Shown here: positions 34,428 through 42,723 of the stretch, piece by piece
Layout of the letters: every line of letters begins with the position of its first letter
How positions within the stretch are numbered: the first letter of the stretch is position 1
DNA from: Streptomyces sp. NK15101
GTDB taxonomy: Bacteria > Actinomycetota > Actinomycetes > Streptomycetales > Streptomycetaceae
Assembly: GCF_020400725.1 (NCBI RefSeq)
Contig: NZ_JAINVG010000004.1
Coordinates: 1-64,000, forward strand
Direction: 5' to 3'
Length of the DNA: 64,000 bases
The notes under the pieces: model-generated
Databases searched by the model: none
Seen by the model: the letters and a program-made list of their open reading frames with translations, nothing else
What the model was told of the DNA's origin: nothing
Position numbers and translations under genes: made by a program

Positions 34428-35678
34428 TCACTCGTTCGAGCTCGCCCCTTCCAGAACGAGCGCGTAGCTCTGGCGCGCGATCTCCAGCTCCTCGTCCGTC
34501 GGCACCACCGCGACCGCCACCCGCGCGTACACCGGCGAGATGATCCGGGCCTCGTCGGAACGCACGGAGTTCAGGTCCGCGTCCACCGCGAGCCCCAGCT
34601 CCTCCAGGCCCGCGATCGCAGCCTCCCGCACCGGCGCCGCGTTCTCGCCGACCCCCGCCGTGAACGCCACCGCGTCCACCCGGCCGAGCACCGCGTAGTA
34701 CGCCCCGATGTACTTCTTGAGCCGGTGGACGTAGATGTCGAAGGCGAGCGCCGCCCGCTCGTCGCCCTCGTCGATCCGCCGGCGGATCTCCCGCATGTCG
34801 TTGTCGCCGCAGAGCCCCACGAGACCCGACCTCTTGTTCAGCAGCACGTCGATCTCGTCCGCCGACATCCCCGCCACCCGCTTCAGGTGGAAGGTCACCG
34901 CCGGGTCGATGTCGCCCGAGCGGGTGCCCATGACGAGGCCCTCCAGGGGCGTCAGACCCATCGAGGTGTCCACGCAGCGGCCGCCCCGCACCGCCGACGC
35001 CGAGGCGCCGTTCCCCAGGTGCAGCACGATCACGTTCACCTCCTCCGGCTCCTTGCCGAGCAGCCGCGCCGTCTCCCGCGAGACGTACGCGTGCGAGGTG
35101 CCGTGGAAGCCGTACCGGCGGATCCGGTGCGCGTCGGCGGTCTCCACGTCGATCGCGTACCGCGCCGCCGACTCCGGCATCGTCGTGTGGAAGGCGGTGT
35201 CGAAGACCGCCACCTGCGGCAGGTCCGGACGCATCGCCATCGCCGTACGGATGCCGACGAGGTTCGCCGGATTGTGCAGCGGCGCCACCGGCACGAGCCG
35301 CTCGATCTCCGCGAGCACCTCGTCGTCGATCACCGTCGGCTCCGTGAACCGCAGCCCGCCGTGCACCACCCGGTGGCCGATCGCCGCCAGCTCGGGGGAG
35401 TCGAGGCCCAGACCGTCCGTCGCCAGCTCCTCGGCGACCGCCTTCAGCGCGGCCGCGTGATCCGCGATCGGCCCGCTCCTCTCCCGCTTCCCGCCGCCCC
35501 GGAGCGGGGTGTGCACGATCCGCGAGGTCTCCTCGCCGATCCGCTCCACCAGCCCCTGCGCCAGGCGGCTGTCGTCACGCATGTCGAGCAGCTGGTACTT
35601 CACCGACGAGGAGCCGGAGTTGAGGACCAGCACGCGGGAGGGAGGGGTCGTGGACGCGTTCGCGGGGGTGGCGGTCAT
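34428..35678 (-). CDS. ackA: Acetate kinase
   Basis: A 416-residue ASKHA-fold kinase (acetyl phosphate + ADP to acetate + ATP). It begins with a short polar tail, then VLVLNSGSSSVKYQL (first phosphate-binding loop). Further motifs are GHRVVHGG, the catalytic region VFDTAFHTTMP, RYGFHGTSHAYVS, VLHLGNGASASAV and FTAGVGENA. Its ATG overlaps the pta stop (ATGA at 35675-35678), so it is coupled to pta. Confidence 0.97.
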   Translation of the reverse strand: MTATPANASTTPPSRVLVLNSGSSSVKYQLLDMRDDSRLAQGLVERIGEETSRIVHTPLRGGGKRERSGPIADHAAALKAVAEELATDGLGLDSPELAAIGHRVVHGGLRFTEPTVIDDEVLAEIERLVPVAPLHNPANLVGIRTAMAMRPDLPQVAVFDTAFHTTMPESAARYAIDVETADAHRIRRYGFHGTSHAYVSRETARLLGKEPEEVNVIVLHLGNGASASAVRGGRCVDTSMGLTPLEGLVMGTRSGDIDPAVTFHLKRVAGMSADEIDVLLNKRSGLVGLCGDNDMREIRRRIDEGDERAALAFDIYVHRLKKYIGAYYAVLGRVDAVAFTAGVGENAAPVREAAIAGLEELGLAVDADLNSVRSDEARIISPVYARVAVAVVPTDEELEIARQSYALVLEGASSNE

Positions 35679-37756
35679 GCCGGGAGCTCCTGGGACTGGG
35701 ACTGGATCGCCGTGATGGCGACCGTGTTGACGATGTCGCTGACGAGCGCGCCGCGCGAGAGGTCGTTCACGGGCTTGCGCAGACCCTGGAGCACCGGGCC
35801 GACGGCCACGGCGCCGGCCGAACGCTGCACGGCCTTGTAGGTGTTGTTGCCCGTGTTGAGGTCCGGGAAGATCAGCACGGTCGCCTGACCGGCGACCTCC
35901 GAACCCGGCAGCTTGGTCGCCGCGACCGACGGCTCGACGGCCGCGTCGTACTGGATCGGGCCCTCGATCCGCAGCTCCGGATGCGCCTCCCGGACCAGCT
36001 TCGTCGCCTCCCGCACCTTGTCCACGTCCGCGCCGGAGCCCGACGTGCCCGTGGAGTACGAGAGCATCGCGATCCGCGGCTCCACCCCGAAGCGGGCCGC
36101 GGTCGCCGCCGACTGGGCGGCGATGTCCGCCAGCTGCTCGGCGTTCGGGGCGGGGTTGACCGCGCAGTCGCCGTACACGAGCACCTTGTCGGCGAGGCAC
36201 ATGAAGAACACCGAGGAGACGATCGACGCGTCCGGCTTCGTCTTGATGATCTCGAACGCGGGCCGGATCGTCGCCGCCGTGGAGTGCACCGACCCCGACA
36301 CCATGCCGTCGGCGAGACCCTCCTGCACCATCAGGGTGCCGAAGTAGTTCACGTCCGAGACGACGTCGTACGCCAGCTCGACGGTGACGCCCTTGTGGGC
36401 CCGCAGCGCCGCGTACTTCTCGGCGAAGGAGTCCCGCAGCTCCGAGGTCTGCGGGTCGATCAGCTGCGTGTCGCCCAGGTTCACGCTCAGGTCGGCGGCC
36501 TTCTTGCGGATGGCCTCGACGTCGCCGAGCAGCGTCAGGTCGCAGACGTCACGGCGGACCAGCACGTCCGCCGCGCGCAGCACCCGCTCCTCGGTGCCCT
36601 CCGGCAGCACCACCCGGCGCCGGTCGGTCCGGGCCTGTTCGAGCAGCTCGTGCTCGAACATCATCGGGGTGACCCGGCCGCTGCGCGCGACCGAGATCCG
36701 CTTGAGGAGGTCGGCGGTGTCCACGTGCCGCTCGAAGAGGCCGAGGGCGGTCTCCGCCTTGCGCGGGGTCGCCGCGTTCAGCTTGCCCTCCAGCGCGAAC
36801 AGCTCGGCGGCGGTCGGGAAGCTGTTGCCGGGCACGGAGATCACCGGCGTGCCGGGCGCGAGGCGGGCCGCCAGGGTCAGGATCTCGTCGTCGGGCCGCT
36901 CGTTCAGCGTGAGCAGCACACCGGCGATCGGCGGGGTGCCGGCCGAGTGCGCGGCGAGCGCGCCGACGACCAGGTCGGCCCGGTCCCCGGGAGTGACGAC
37001 GAGACAGCCCGGCGTCAGCGCCTTGAGGAAGTTCGGCAGCATCGCGCCGCCGAAGACGAAGTCGAGCGCGTCCCGCGCCAGCCCCGCGTCGTCGCCGAGG
37101 ACGACGGAGGCGCCCAGCGCGTGGGTGATCTGGGCGACCGTGGGCGCGGCGAGCGCCGGCTCGTCGGGCAGCACGTAGCAGGGGACCGGCAGCCGGGCCG
37201 CGAGCCGCTCGGCGATGGCCCCGCGGTCCTCGCCGGAGACCCGGTTGACGACCATCGCGAGCACGTCGCAGCCGAGCCCGTCGTACGCCCGGAAGGCGTT
37301 GCGCGCCTCGGCCCGCACGGACTCGGCGGGCTGGCCCTTGCCGCCGACCACCGGGATGACGGAGGCGCCGAACTCGTTGGCGAGGCGCGCGTTGAGCGCG
37401 AGCTCGTCGGGGAGCTGGGTGGCGGCGAAGTCGGTGCCGAGGACGAGGACGACCTCGTAGTCGCGGGCGACGGCGTGGAAGCGGTCGACGAGCCGGGAGA
37501 CCAGCTCGTCGGTGCCCCGCTCGGCCTGGAGCGCGGAGGCCTCGTGATAGTCCATGCCGTAGACCGACGACGGGTCCTGCGAGAGCCGGTAGCGGGCGCG
37601 CAGCAGATCGAAGAGCCGGTCGGGACGGTGGTGCACCAGCGGACGGAACACCCCCACCCGGTCCACCTGGCGGGTGAGGAGCTCCATGACTCCCAGCTCG
37701 ACGACCTGGCGGCCGTCACCGCGGTCGATCCCGGTCACGTACACGCTGCGCGTCAC
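35675..37756 (-). CDS. pta: Phosphate acetyltransferase (long form with P-loop N-terminal domain)
   Basis: A 693-residue protein (acetyl-CoA + phosphate to acetyl phosphate + CoA). The N-terminal half is the DRTGG/AAA_26 regulatory part (SVYVTGIDRGDGRQVVELGVMELL). The C-terminal ~325 residues are the catalytic PTA_PTB domain (RVVLPEGTEERVLRAADVL, LVQEGLADGMVSGSVHSTAATIRPAFEIIKT, MLSYSTGTSGSGADVDKV). The GTG at 37756 follows GGAGA with ~8 bases spacing; the longer frame to 37810 has no similarity. First gene of pta-ackA and divergent from pfkA. Confidence 0.96.
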   Translation of the reverse strand: MTRSVYVTGIDRGDGRQVVELGVMELLTRQVDRVGVFRPLVHHRPDRLFDLLRARYRLSQDPSSVYGMDYHEASALQAERGTDELVSRLVDRFHAVARDYEVVLVLGTDFAATQLPDELALNARLANEFGASVIPVVGGKGQPAESVRAEARNAFRAYDGLGCDVLAMVVNRVSGEDRGAIAERLAARLPVPCYVLPDEPALAAPTVAQITHALGASVVLGDDAGLARDALDFVFGGAMLPNFLKALTPGCLVVTPGDRADLVVGALAAHSAGTPPIAGVLLTLNERPDDEILTLAARLAPGTPVISVPGNSFPTAAELFALEGKLNAATPRKAETALGLFERHVDTADLLKRISVARSGRVTPMMFEHELLEQARTDRRRVVLPEGTEERVLRAADVLVRRDVCDLTLLGDVEAIRKKAADLSVNLGDTQLIDPQTSELRDSFAEKYAALRAHKGVTVELAYDVVSDVNYFGTLMVQEGLADGMVSGSVHSTAATIRPAFEIIKTKPDASIVSSVFFMCLADKVLVYGDCAVNPAPNAEQLADIAAQSAATAARFGVEPRIAMLSYSTGTSGSGADVDKVREATKLVREAHPELRIEGPIQYDAAVEPSVAATKLPGSEVAGQATVLIFPDLNTGNNTYKAVQRSAGAVAVGPVLQGLRKPVNDLSRGALVSDIVNTVAITAIQSQSQELPA

Positions 37757-37874
37757 GCCGTGGTCTCCTGTCCAGTCCTGCGGAAGGGCCGAGCGGTGCC
37801 CTCGAGGCACCGGTCCGCGGCCCGTGGGTCAATCGACAGTGCTCAGAAAGCCCCGATAGGGCGGCATTACCCCC

Positions 37875-37903
37875 TTGACAATACCTCCGCCGATGGTTAG
37901 GTC
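37875..37903 (+). promoter_or_regulatory. Candidate promoter for pfkA
   Basis: TTGACA (37875-37880), a 17-base spacer, then TAGGTC (37898-37903). It would give a leader of about 150 bases. That leader also holds a TGTGAG...CTCACA inverted repeat (38005-38027). Confidence 0.55.
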
Positions 37904-38059
37904 GCCCGCCGGGCGAAGGGCCCGGAAAGCCGGGACGAAAGGCCTCCGCGGGCCCCCGGCCGGGACGCGCGGACCGGCGACGGCCACGCCCGTCGGGCGG
38001 CGCGTGTGAGAATTGGAGTGGCTCACAACGGACCGCGACCGAGCAGGAGACCAAGCACG

Positions 38060-39085
38060 ATGCGCATCGGAGTTCTCACCGCAGGCGGCGACTGCCCCGG
38101 CCTGAACGCAGTGATCCGGTCGGTCGTACACCGGGCCGTCACCCACTACGGCGACGAGGTCATCGGCTTCGAGGACGGCTACGCGGGCCTCCTCGACGGC
38201 CGCTACCGCCCTCTCGACCTCAACGCCGTCAGCGGCATCCTCGCCCGCGGCGGCACCATCCTCGGCTCCTCCCGCCTGGAGCGCGACCGCTTCCGCGCGG
38301 CCTGCGACAACGCCAAGGAGCTCATCGAGAAGAGCGGCTTCGACGCGCTCGTCCCGATCGGCGGCGAGGGCACCCTCACCGCGGCCCGGATGCTCCACGA
38401 GGCCGGCGTGCCGGTCGTCGGCGTCCCCAAGACCATCGACAACGACATCTCCTCCACCGACCGCACCTTCGGCTTCGACACCGCCGTCGGCGTCGCCACC
38501 GAGGCCATGGACCGGCTCAAGACCACCGCCGAGTCCCACCAGCGCGTGATGGTCGTCGAGGTGATGGGCCGCCACGCCGGCTGGATCGCCCTGGAGTCCG
38601 GCATGGCCGGCGGCGCCCATGGCATCTGCCTCCCCGAGCGGCCCTTCGACCCCGCCGACTTGGTCAAGATGGTCGAGGAGCGCTTCTCCCGCGGCAAGAA
38701 GTTCGCCGTCATCTGCGTCGCCGAGGGGGCCCACCCCGCCGAGGGCACGATGGACTACGTCAAGGGCGAGATCGACCAGTTCGGCCACGAGCGCTTCCAG
38801 GGCATCGGCACGGCCCTCGCGTACGAACTCGAGCGCCGCCTCGGCAAGGAGGCCCGCCCCGTCATCCTCGGCCACGTCCAGCGCGGCGGCACGCCGACCG
38901 CGTACGACCGCGTGCTCGCCACCCGCTTCGGCTGGCACGCGGTGGAGGCCGTGCACCGCGGCGACTTCGGCCGCATGACGGCCCTGCGCGGCACGAACGT
39001 CGAGATGGTGCCGCTGGCCGAGGCCGTGACCCAGCTCAAGAGGGTCCCCGAGGACCGCATGCGCGAGGCCGAGTCGGTCTTCTAG
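38060..39085 (+). CDS. pfkA: ATP-dependent 6-phosphofructokinase
   Basis: A 341-residue group III PFK that makes fructose 1,6-bisphosphate. Motifs: LTAGGDCPGLNAVIR at the start, GGEGT at 101-105, PKTIDNDI with the catalytic Asp region at 125-132, and MGRHAGWIA. Gly104 points to ATP as phosphoryl donor; PPi-dependent relatives have Asp there (GGEDT in actinomycete PPi-PFK). The ATG at 38060 has AGGAGA upstream; an in-frame ATG at 38006 is in the leader. Divergent from pta; ended by a terminator. Confidence 0.96.
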   Translation: MRIGVLTAGGDCPGLNAVIRSVVHRAVTHYGDEVIGFEDGYAGLLDGRYRPLDLNAVSGILARGGTILGSSRLERDRFRAACDNAKELIEKSGFDALVPIGGEGTLTAARMLHEAGVPVVGVPKTIDNDISSTDRTFGFDTAVGVATEAMDRLKTTAESHQRVMVVEVMGRHAGWIALESGMAGGAHGICLPERPFDPADLVKMVEERFSRGKKFAVICVAEGAHPAEGTMDYVKGEIDQFGHERFQGIGTALAYELERRLGKEARPVILGHVQRGGTPTAYDRVLATRFGWHAVEAVHRGDFGRMTALRGTNVEMVPLAEAVTQLKRVPEDRMREAESVF

Positions 39086-39105
39086 CCGGGACCCCCGGGC
39101 GAACC

Positions 39106-39147
39106 GAGTGGCCCCGACCGTCCCCCCGTGGACTGTCGGGGCCACTC
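39106..39147 (+). terminator. Terminator after pfkA
   Basis: A perfect 13-bp stem GAGTGGCCCCGAC / GTCGGGGCCACTC with a 16-base loop, 20 bases after the stop codon. Confidence 0.85.
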
Positions 39148-39270
39148 CGCCGTGTCCGGCACCCCCCCGGAAATGCCGGATTCCACTCTTGAGCCCCGGC
39201 GCGAGATCAACAAGGCTTGGGGCTGTCCCGGACATGTCCCAACCCTGTCCGGGGGAGGGGGGACGCGCGG

Positions 39271-40404
39271 ATGACGCCGGGGGAGCACGCTCCTGATCCA
39301 CGGGAGGCACGGAACCCCGCCGAGTTCCTCGCGCGCCTCCAGGCCCTCAAGGACTGGTCGGGCCTGACCTACCGCGAGCTGTCGGCGCGCGCGGAGACGC
39401 GCGGCGACGTCCTGCCCCGCTCCACGGTGGCGAACATGCTGGCCCGCCCGACCCTGCCCCGCGAGGAACTGCTCACCGCCTTCGTGCGCGCGTGCGGGGT
39501 GGAAGACGGTGAGGCGGAGGCCTGGCGGACGGTACGGAGGGAACTGGCGACCCGGAGGGCGTACGGGGCGGACCGGGCGGGGGCGGTGCCGGGAGCCGGG
39601 ATGGAGGCGGCGCCGGGAGCCGAGGCGGAGGCGACGGACGACGGGGCGCAGGCGGGGGCCATGGGCCCGGGCCCCGCCGAGGCGCCCGCCGGCCCCGAGG
39701 GGGCTGAGGGGCCCGACGCCGCCGGTGGTCTCGGTGGTTCCGGTGACCTTGGCGGCCCCGGCGGTCCCGGTGATGGCAGTGCGGCCGGTTCCCCGGGCGG
39801 GCCGGGTTCCCCGGCCGGGACCGCTTCCCGGATACGGCGCGCCCTCGTCGCGACGGTCGCGTTCGCCGGGCTCGTGCTGGCCGGCGGCAGCGTCGTCGCC
39901 TTCCTGCGGGACGGGCACGCCGGGCACCCGCCCCGCACCCCCACCGCCCCCGCCGCCGGGGACGTCCGGATCCGCGTGGCCGGCACCGACTTCTGCCTCG
40001 GCGAGCGGCGCGGCACCCGCAGCGGCCAGGTCCACCAGCTGCCCTGCGCCGCCGCGGGCCTCCCGCGCTACTCGCTGGCGGAGGCGGGCGGCGGCCGGTG
40101 GAGGATCGTTTCGGACCACCCCGACTTCGGACCCGGCTGCTCCGGCATCCCCTCGGGCGGCCGGATACCCGACGCCGCGTACGAGGACTCCGAGTGCGGC
40201 GACCCGACCAGGGTCGAGTCCTTCGCCCTGGAGGCGTACGGCACCCCCGTCGAGGGCTACCGGATCGTCCCGGTGGACTCCGCGACCCCCGGCAGCTGCG
40301 TCACCGTCGTCGGCGACCGCTCGGCCGCCTGGGCCCGGCTCGCCCAGGCGCCCTGCGCACCGGACGCGGCCGGGCAGCTCTTCGACTTCGACCGGTGGGA
40401 CTGA
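39271..40404 (+). CDS. Membrane-tethered XRE-type HTH protein with Cys-rich extracytoplasmic domain
   Basis: A 377-residue protein with three parts. Residues ~15-95: an XRE-like HTH (LARLQALKDWSGLTYRELSARAETRGDVLPRSTVANMLARPTLPREELLTAFVRACG). Residues ~100-188: a Gly/Ala/Pro/Glu-rich linker. Residues ~191-211: one membrane span (ALVATVAFAGLVLAGGSVVAF). Residues ~212-377: an exported domain with six cysteines (DFCLG, QLPCA, PGCSG, SECGD, GSCVT, APCAP) and repeated QxxPC/FxF endings that resemble a ricin-type beta-trefoil. This is a one-piece layout for sensing outside and binding DNA inside. Ligand unknown. Confidence 0.83.
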   Translation: MTPGEHAPDPREARNPAEFLARLQALKDWSGLTYRELSARAETRGDVLPRSTVANMLARPTLPREELLTAFVRACGVEDGEAEAWRTVRRELATRRAYGADRAGAVPGAGMEAAPGAEAEATDDGAQAGAMGPGPAEAPAGPEGAEGPDAAGGLGGSGDLGGPGGPGDGSAAGSPGGPGSPAGTASRIRRALVATVAFAGLVLAGGSVVAFLRDGHAGHPPRTPTAPAAGDVRIRVAGTDFCLGERRGTRSGQVHQLPCAAAGLPRYSLAEAGGGRWRIVSDHPDFGPGCSGIPSGGRIPDAAYEDSECGDPTRVESFALEAYGTPVEGYRIVPVDSATPGSCVTVVGDRSAAWARLAQAPCAPDAAGQLFDFDRWD

Positions 40405-40480
40405 GGCGGCCCGGTCGGGACGTGCGCGAAGGCGTCGCCGACGGGACCGCGGCCGGGAGCACCGAGGTCCTGGCGGAGCC

Positions 40481-41230
40481 TCAGGGAGCCTCGACCAGAC
40501 GGGCCTTGAGCGCCGTCACCACCGCCGGGTCGAGCCCCACGTGGCCGGTGACGTACTCGTACACCGAGCCGTACCGCTCGCGCAGGTCCACGAGGAACAG
40601 CCGGATGACGTCGGCGGGCGCCCGGCCGTAGCCCGGCCAGCGCGGCTCCCGGCCCGGGTGCGCGGCCCGCCAGTCGGCGATCAGCCGCTCCGTGGCCAGC
40701 TCGGTGAGCGCGAAGTCCGCGAGGATCTCCTCGTCCGGGACCTCCAGGAGGCCGAGGACGACGGCCGCGAGCAGACCCGTGCGGTCCTTCCCGGAGGCGC
40801 AGTGGAAGACGAGCGGCCCCTCGGCGGCGGCGATCAGCTCCAGGGCCGCACGGAGCTCCTCCGCCCCGTCCTCGGCGACCTCGGCGAAGCGGTCGGCGAG
40901 GTAGCGCCACGGGTCGAGGGCCGGGTCGATCGCCTCCTGGTCGTAGGGGCGGTGCTCGATGGAGAGGTTGTGCCAGGAGACCCCCTCGGTCTCCGGCAGG
41001 CGGCCCTTTCCGGCGATCTCCCACGGATAGCGCAGGTCGATCACCGTGCCCACGCCCAGCGCGCGGAAGCGCTCCAGGTCGGCGGGGCCGGCGTCCGCGA
41101 GCTTGCCGAGGGAGTCGGAACGGTAGAGGGTCTCCCACCGCACGGTCCCGCCGTCGGCGGTCCGATAGCCGCCCAGGTCACGGAAGTTGTGGAGTCGGTC
41201 GAAGGGTATGTGTCGTCTCACGGCCGCCAA
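40481..41230 (-). CDS. Tyrosine-protein phosphatase (DSP/PTP-like)
   Basis: A 249-residue phosphatase. The P-loop is HCASGKDRTG with catalytic Cys144 and Arg150; the general-acid region is probably SIEHRPYDQEA. The opening FDRLHNFRDLGGYRTADGGTVRWETLYRSDSLGKL is the usual start of this bacterial family (Y_phosphatase3), whose members remove phosphate from Tyr or phosphoinositides. It lies 24 bases after the stop of an XRE gene on the same strand, so they are probably one operon. Confidence 0.93.
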   Translation of the reverse strand: MAAVRRHIPFDRLHNFRDLGGYRTADGGTVRWETLYRSDSLGKLADAGPADLERFRALGVGTVIDLRYPWEIAGKGRLPETEGVSWHNLSIEHRPYDQEAIDPALDPWRYLADRFAEVAEDGAEELRAALELIAAAEGPLVFHCASGKDRTGLLAAVVLGLLEVPDEEILADFALTELATERLIADWRAAHPGREPRWPGYGRAPADVIRLFLVDLRERYGSVYEYVTGHVGLDPAVVTALKARLVEAP

Positions 41231-41254
41231 TGTACGTCCCCGGTCCCGGACGGC

Positions 41255-41926
41255 CTACGGGCCGACCGCCGCCCAGAAGTGGCCGGTGATCCCGTCCAGG
41301 TAGGCGCGTCCCTCGTCGCCGGTCGTCCCCGGGGCGCCCCAGCTGCTGACCGCCGTCACCAGGGCGTGGTAGTCCGAGTGGAGCTGCTGGAGCGCGGCCT
41401 CCACGATCCGCTTCGGCAGCGGCACCAGCTTCACGGTCGGCTTCACGTACGCCTGCCAGCGGGTGGTCGCCGCGTCGCGCAGCAGCTCGGCGAGGGCCTC
41501 GTCGCCGCCGGTCGCGGTGATCAGGGCGCGCGGGCCGAGGCCGAGCGCCTCGGCGAGGGCGGCCGTCTGGCGTTCGGTGCCGCGCCAGCGGCCCTCGTCC
41601 TCCATCCGCTGGTACGCGTGGGTCGCCACGCCCACCCGCCGGGCGAGCTCCTCGACGGAGAGCCCGCGCGCCACCCGGTGCTCGCGCAGGGTGGAGGCGG
41701 TGGCGATGAGGTCCGCGGGGGAGCACCACAGGACGCCCGCGAGGGCGGTGAGCTCCTGCTCGTTCGGGACCGCCCGGCCGCGTTCCCAGGCGAAGACGGT
41801 CTCGGGTTCGACGAAGAGGCCGTACTGCGCCCGCAGGCCGTAGGCGACGTGTTCGGGAAGCATGCCGAGGCCCTCGCGGAGGCGGCGGGCGGCCTGGGCG
41901 TCGAAGGGCGGGGAGGGTTGGTGCAC
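41255..41926 (-). CDS. XRE-family helix-turn-helix protein
   Basis: A 223-residue protein with an N-terminal region AQAARRLREGLGMLPEHVAYGLRAQYGLFVEPETVFAWERGRAVPNEQELTALAGVL. A second HTH follows: LREHRVARGLSVEELARRVGVATHAYQRMEDEGRWRGTERQTAALAEALGL. Two tandem Cro-like modules is therefore the reading. The C-terminal ~80 residues are helical (LVPLPKRIVEAALQQLHSDYHALVTAVSSWG). GTG start at 41926. Coupled in transcription to the phosphatase. Target unknown. Confidence 0.87.
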   Translation of the reverse strand: MHQPSPPFDAQAARRLREGLGMLPEHVAYGLRAQYGLFVEPETVFAWERGRAVPNEQELTALAGVLWCSPADLIATASTLREHRVARGLSVEELARRVGVATHAYQRMEDEGRWRGTERQTAALAEALGLGPRALITATGGDEALAELLRDAATTRWQAYVKPTVKLVPLPKRIVEAALQQLHSDYHALVTAVSSWGAPGTTGDEGRAYLDGITGHFWAAVGP

Positions 41927-42027
41927 CCGGCCACGGTAGGTGCGGAGGGTGACGGCTGGCTACGGTGTGTTCTTCCAACATGCGGCGTCGTAGGAACGTG
42001 GGAACCAGGCGGTAACAGCGGGTCCGC

Positions 42028-42723
42028 TCAGTGACCGCGCGCCGGCCCGCCGAGCCAGCGGTACTGGAGCTCGGGGCGACCGATCTGCCCGTACTGCGGG
42101 GCGCGCACGGCCCGGCCCTCCGTGACCAGGTGCTCGAGGTAGCGGCGGGCGGTGATCCGGGAGATCCCCACGGCCGTGCCCGCCTCGGCGGCGGTGAGCC
42201 CCGCCGGGGCGGACCGGAGGGTGCGCGTGACGGCTTCGAGCGTCGGGGCGCTGAGGCCCTTGGGGAGCGCGGCGGGGTGCGGGGCCCGGAGCGCGGCGAG
42301 GGCCCGGTCCACCTCGTCCTGGCCGGAGGCCTCCCCGGCGGCCGCCCGGAACTCGGCGTACCGGGCGAGCCGGTCCCGGAGGGTGGCGAAGGCGAACGGC
42401 TTCAGGACGTACTGGACGACGCCGAGGGACACGCCCTCGCGGACGACGGCCAGGTCGCGGGCGGAGGTCACCGCGATGACGTCCGCGGAGTGGCCGGCGG
42501 CCCGCAGGGCCCGCAGCAGCTGGAGGCCGTGGCCGTCGGGCAGGTAGAGGTCGAGCAGGATCAGGTCGACCGGCGTCCGGTCCAGGATCCGCACGGCCTC
42601 TGCCCGCGAGTGCGCGACCCCGACGACGGTGAAGCCCTCGACGCGTCCGGCGTAGAGCGCGTGGGCGTCGGCGGCGACGGGATCGTCCTCGACGACGAGG
42701 ACCCGAAGGGGCTGCGCACTCAC
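42028..42723 (-). CDS. CitB/DcuR-family response regulator
   Basis: A 231-residue regulator. The receiver domain shows VLVVEDDPVAAD (acidic pocket), phosphoacceptor D58 in LILLDLYLPDG, the Thr switch in IAVTSARD and the Lys in YVLKPF. The C-terminal DNA-binding part (GLTAAEAGTAVGISRITARRYLEHLVTEGRAVRAPQYGQIGRPELQYRWL) is the CitB/DpiA/DcuR type. GTG 42723 overlaps the kinase stop (GTGA). Probably controls the divergent dicarboxylate transporter gene. Confidence 0.94.
   Translation of the reverse strand: MSAQPLRVLVVEDDPVAADAHALYAGRVEGFTVVGVAHSRAEAVRILDRTPVDLILLDLYLPDGHGLQLLRALRAAGHSADVIAVTSARDLAVVREGVSLGVVQYVLKPFAFATLRDRLARYAEFRAAAGEASGQDEVDRALAALRAPHPAALPKGLSAPTLEAVTRTLRSAPAGLTAAEAGTAVGISRITARRYLEHLVTEGRAVRAPQYGQIGRPELQYRWLGGPARGH

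Noticed and set aside
38004..38027. TGTGAG...CTCACA read as a Crp site
   Set aside because: The half sites are 11 bases apart, not 6, and it does not fit GTG-N6-GNCAC. I mention it only as an inverted repeat.
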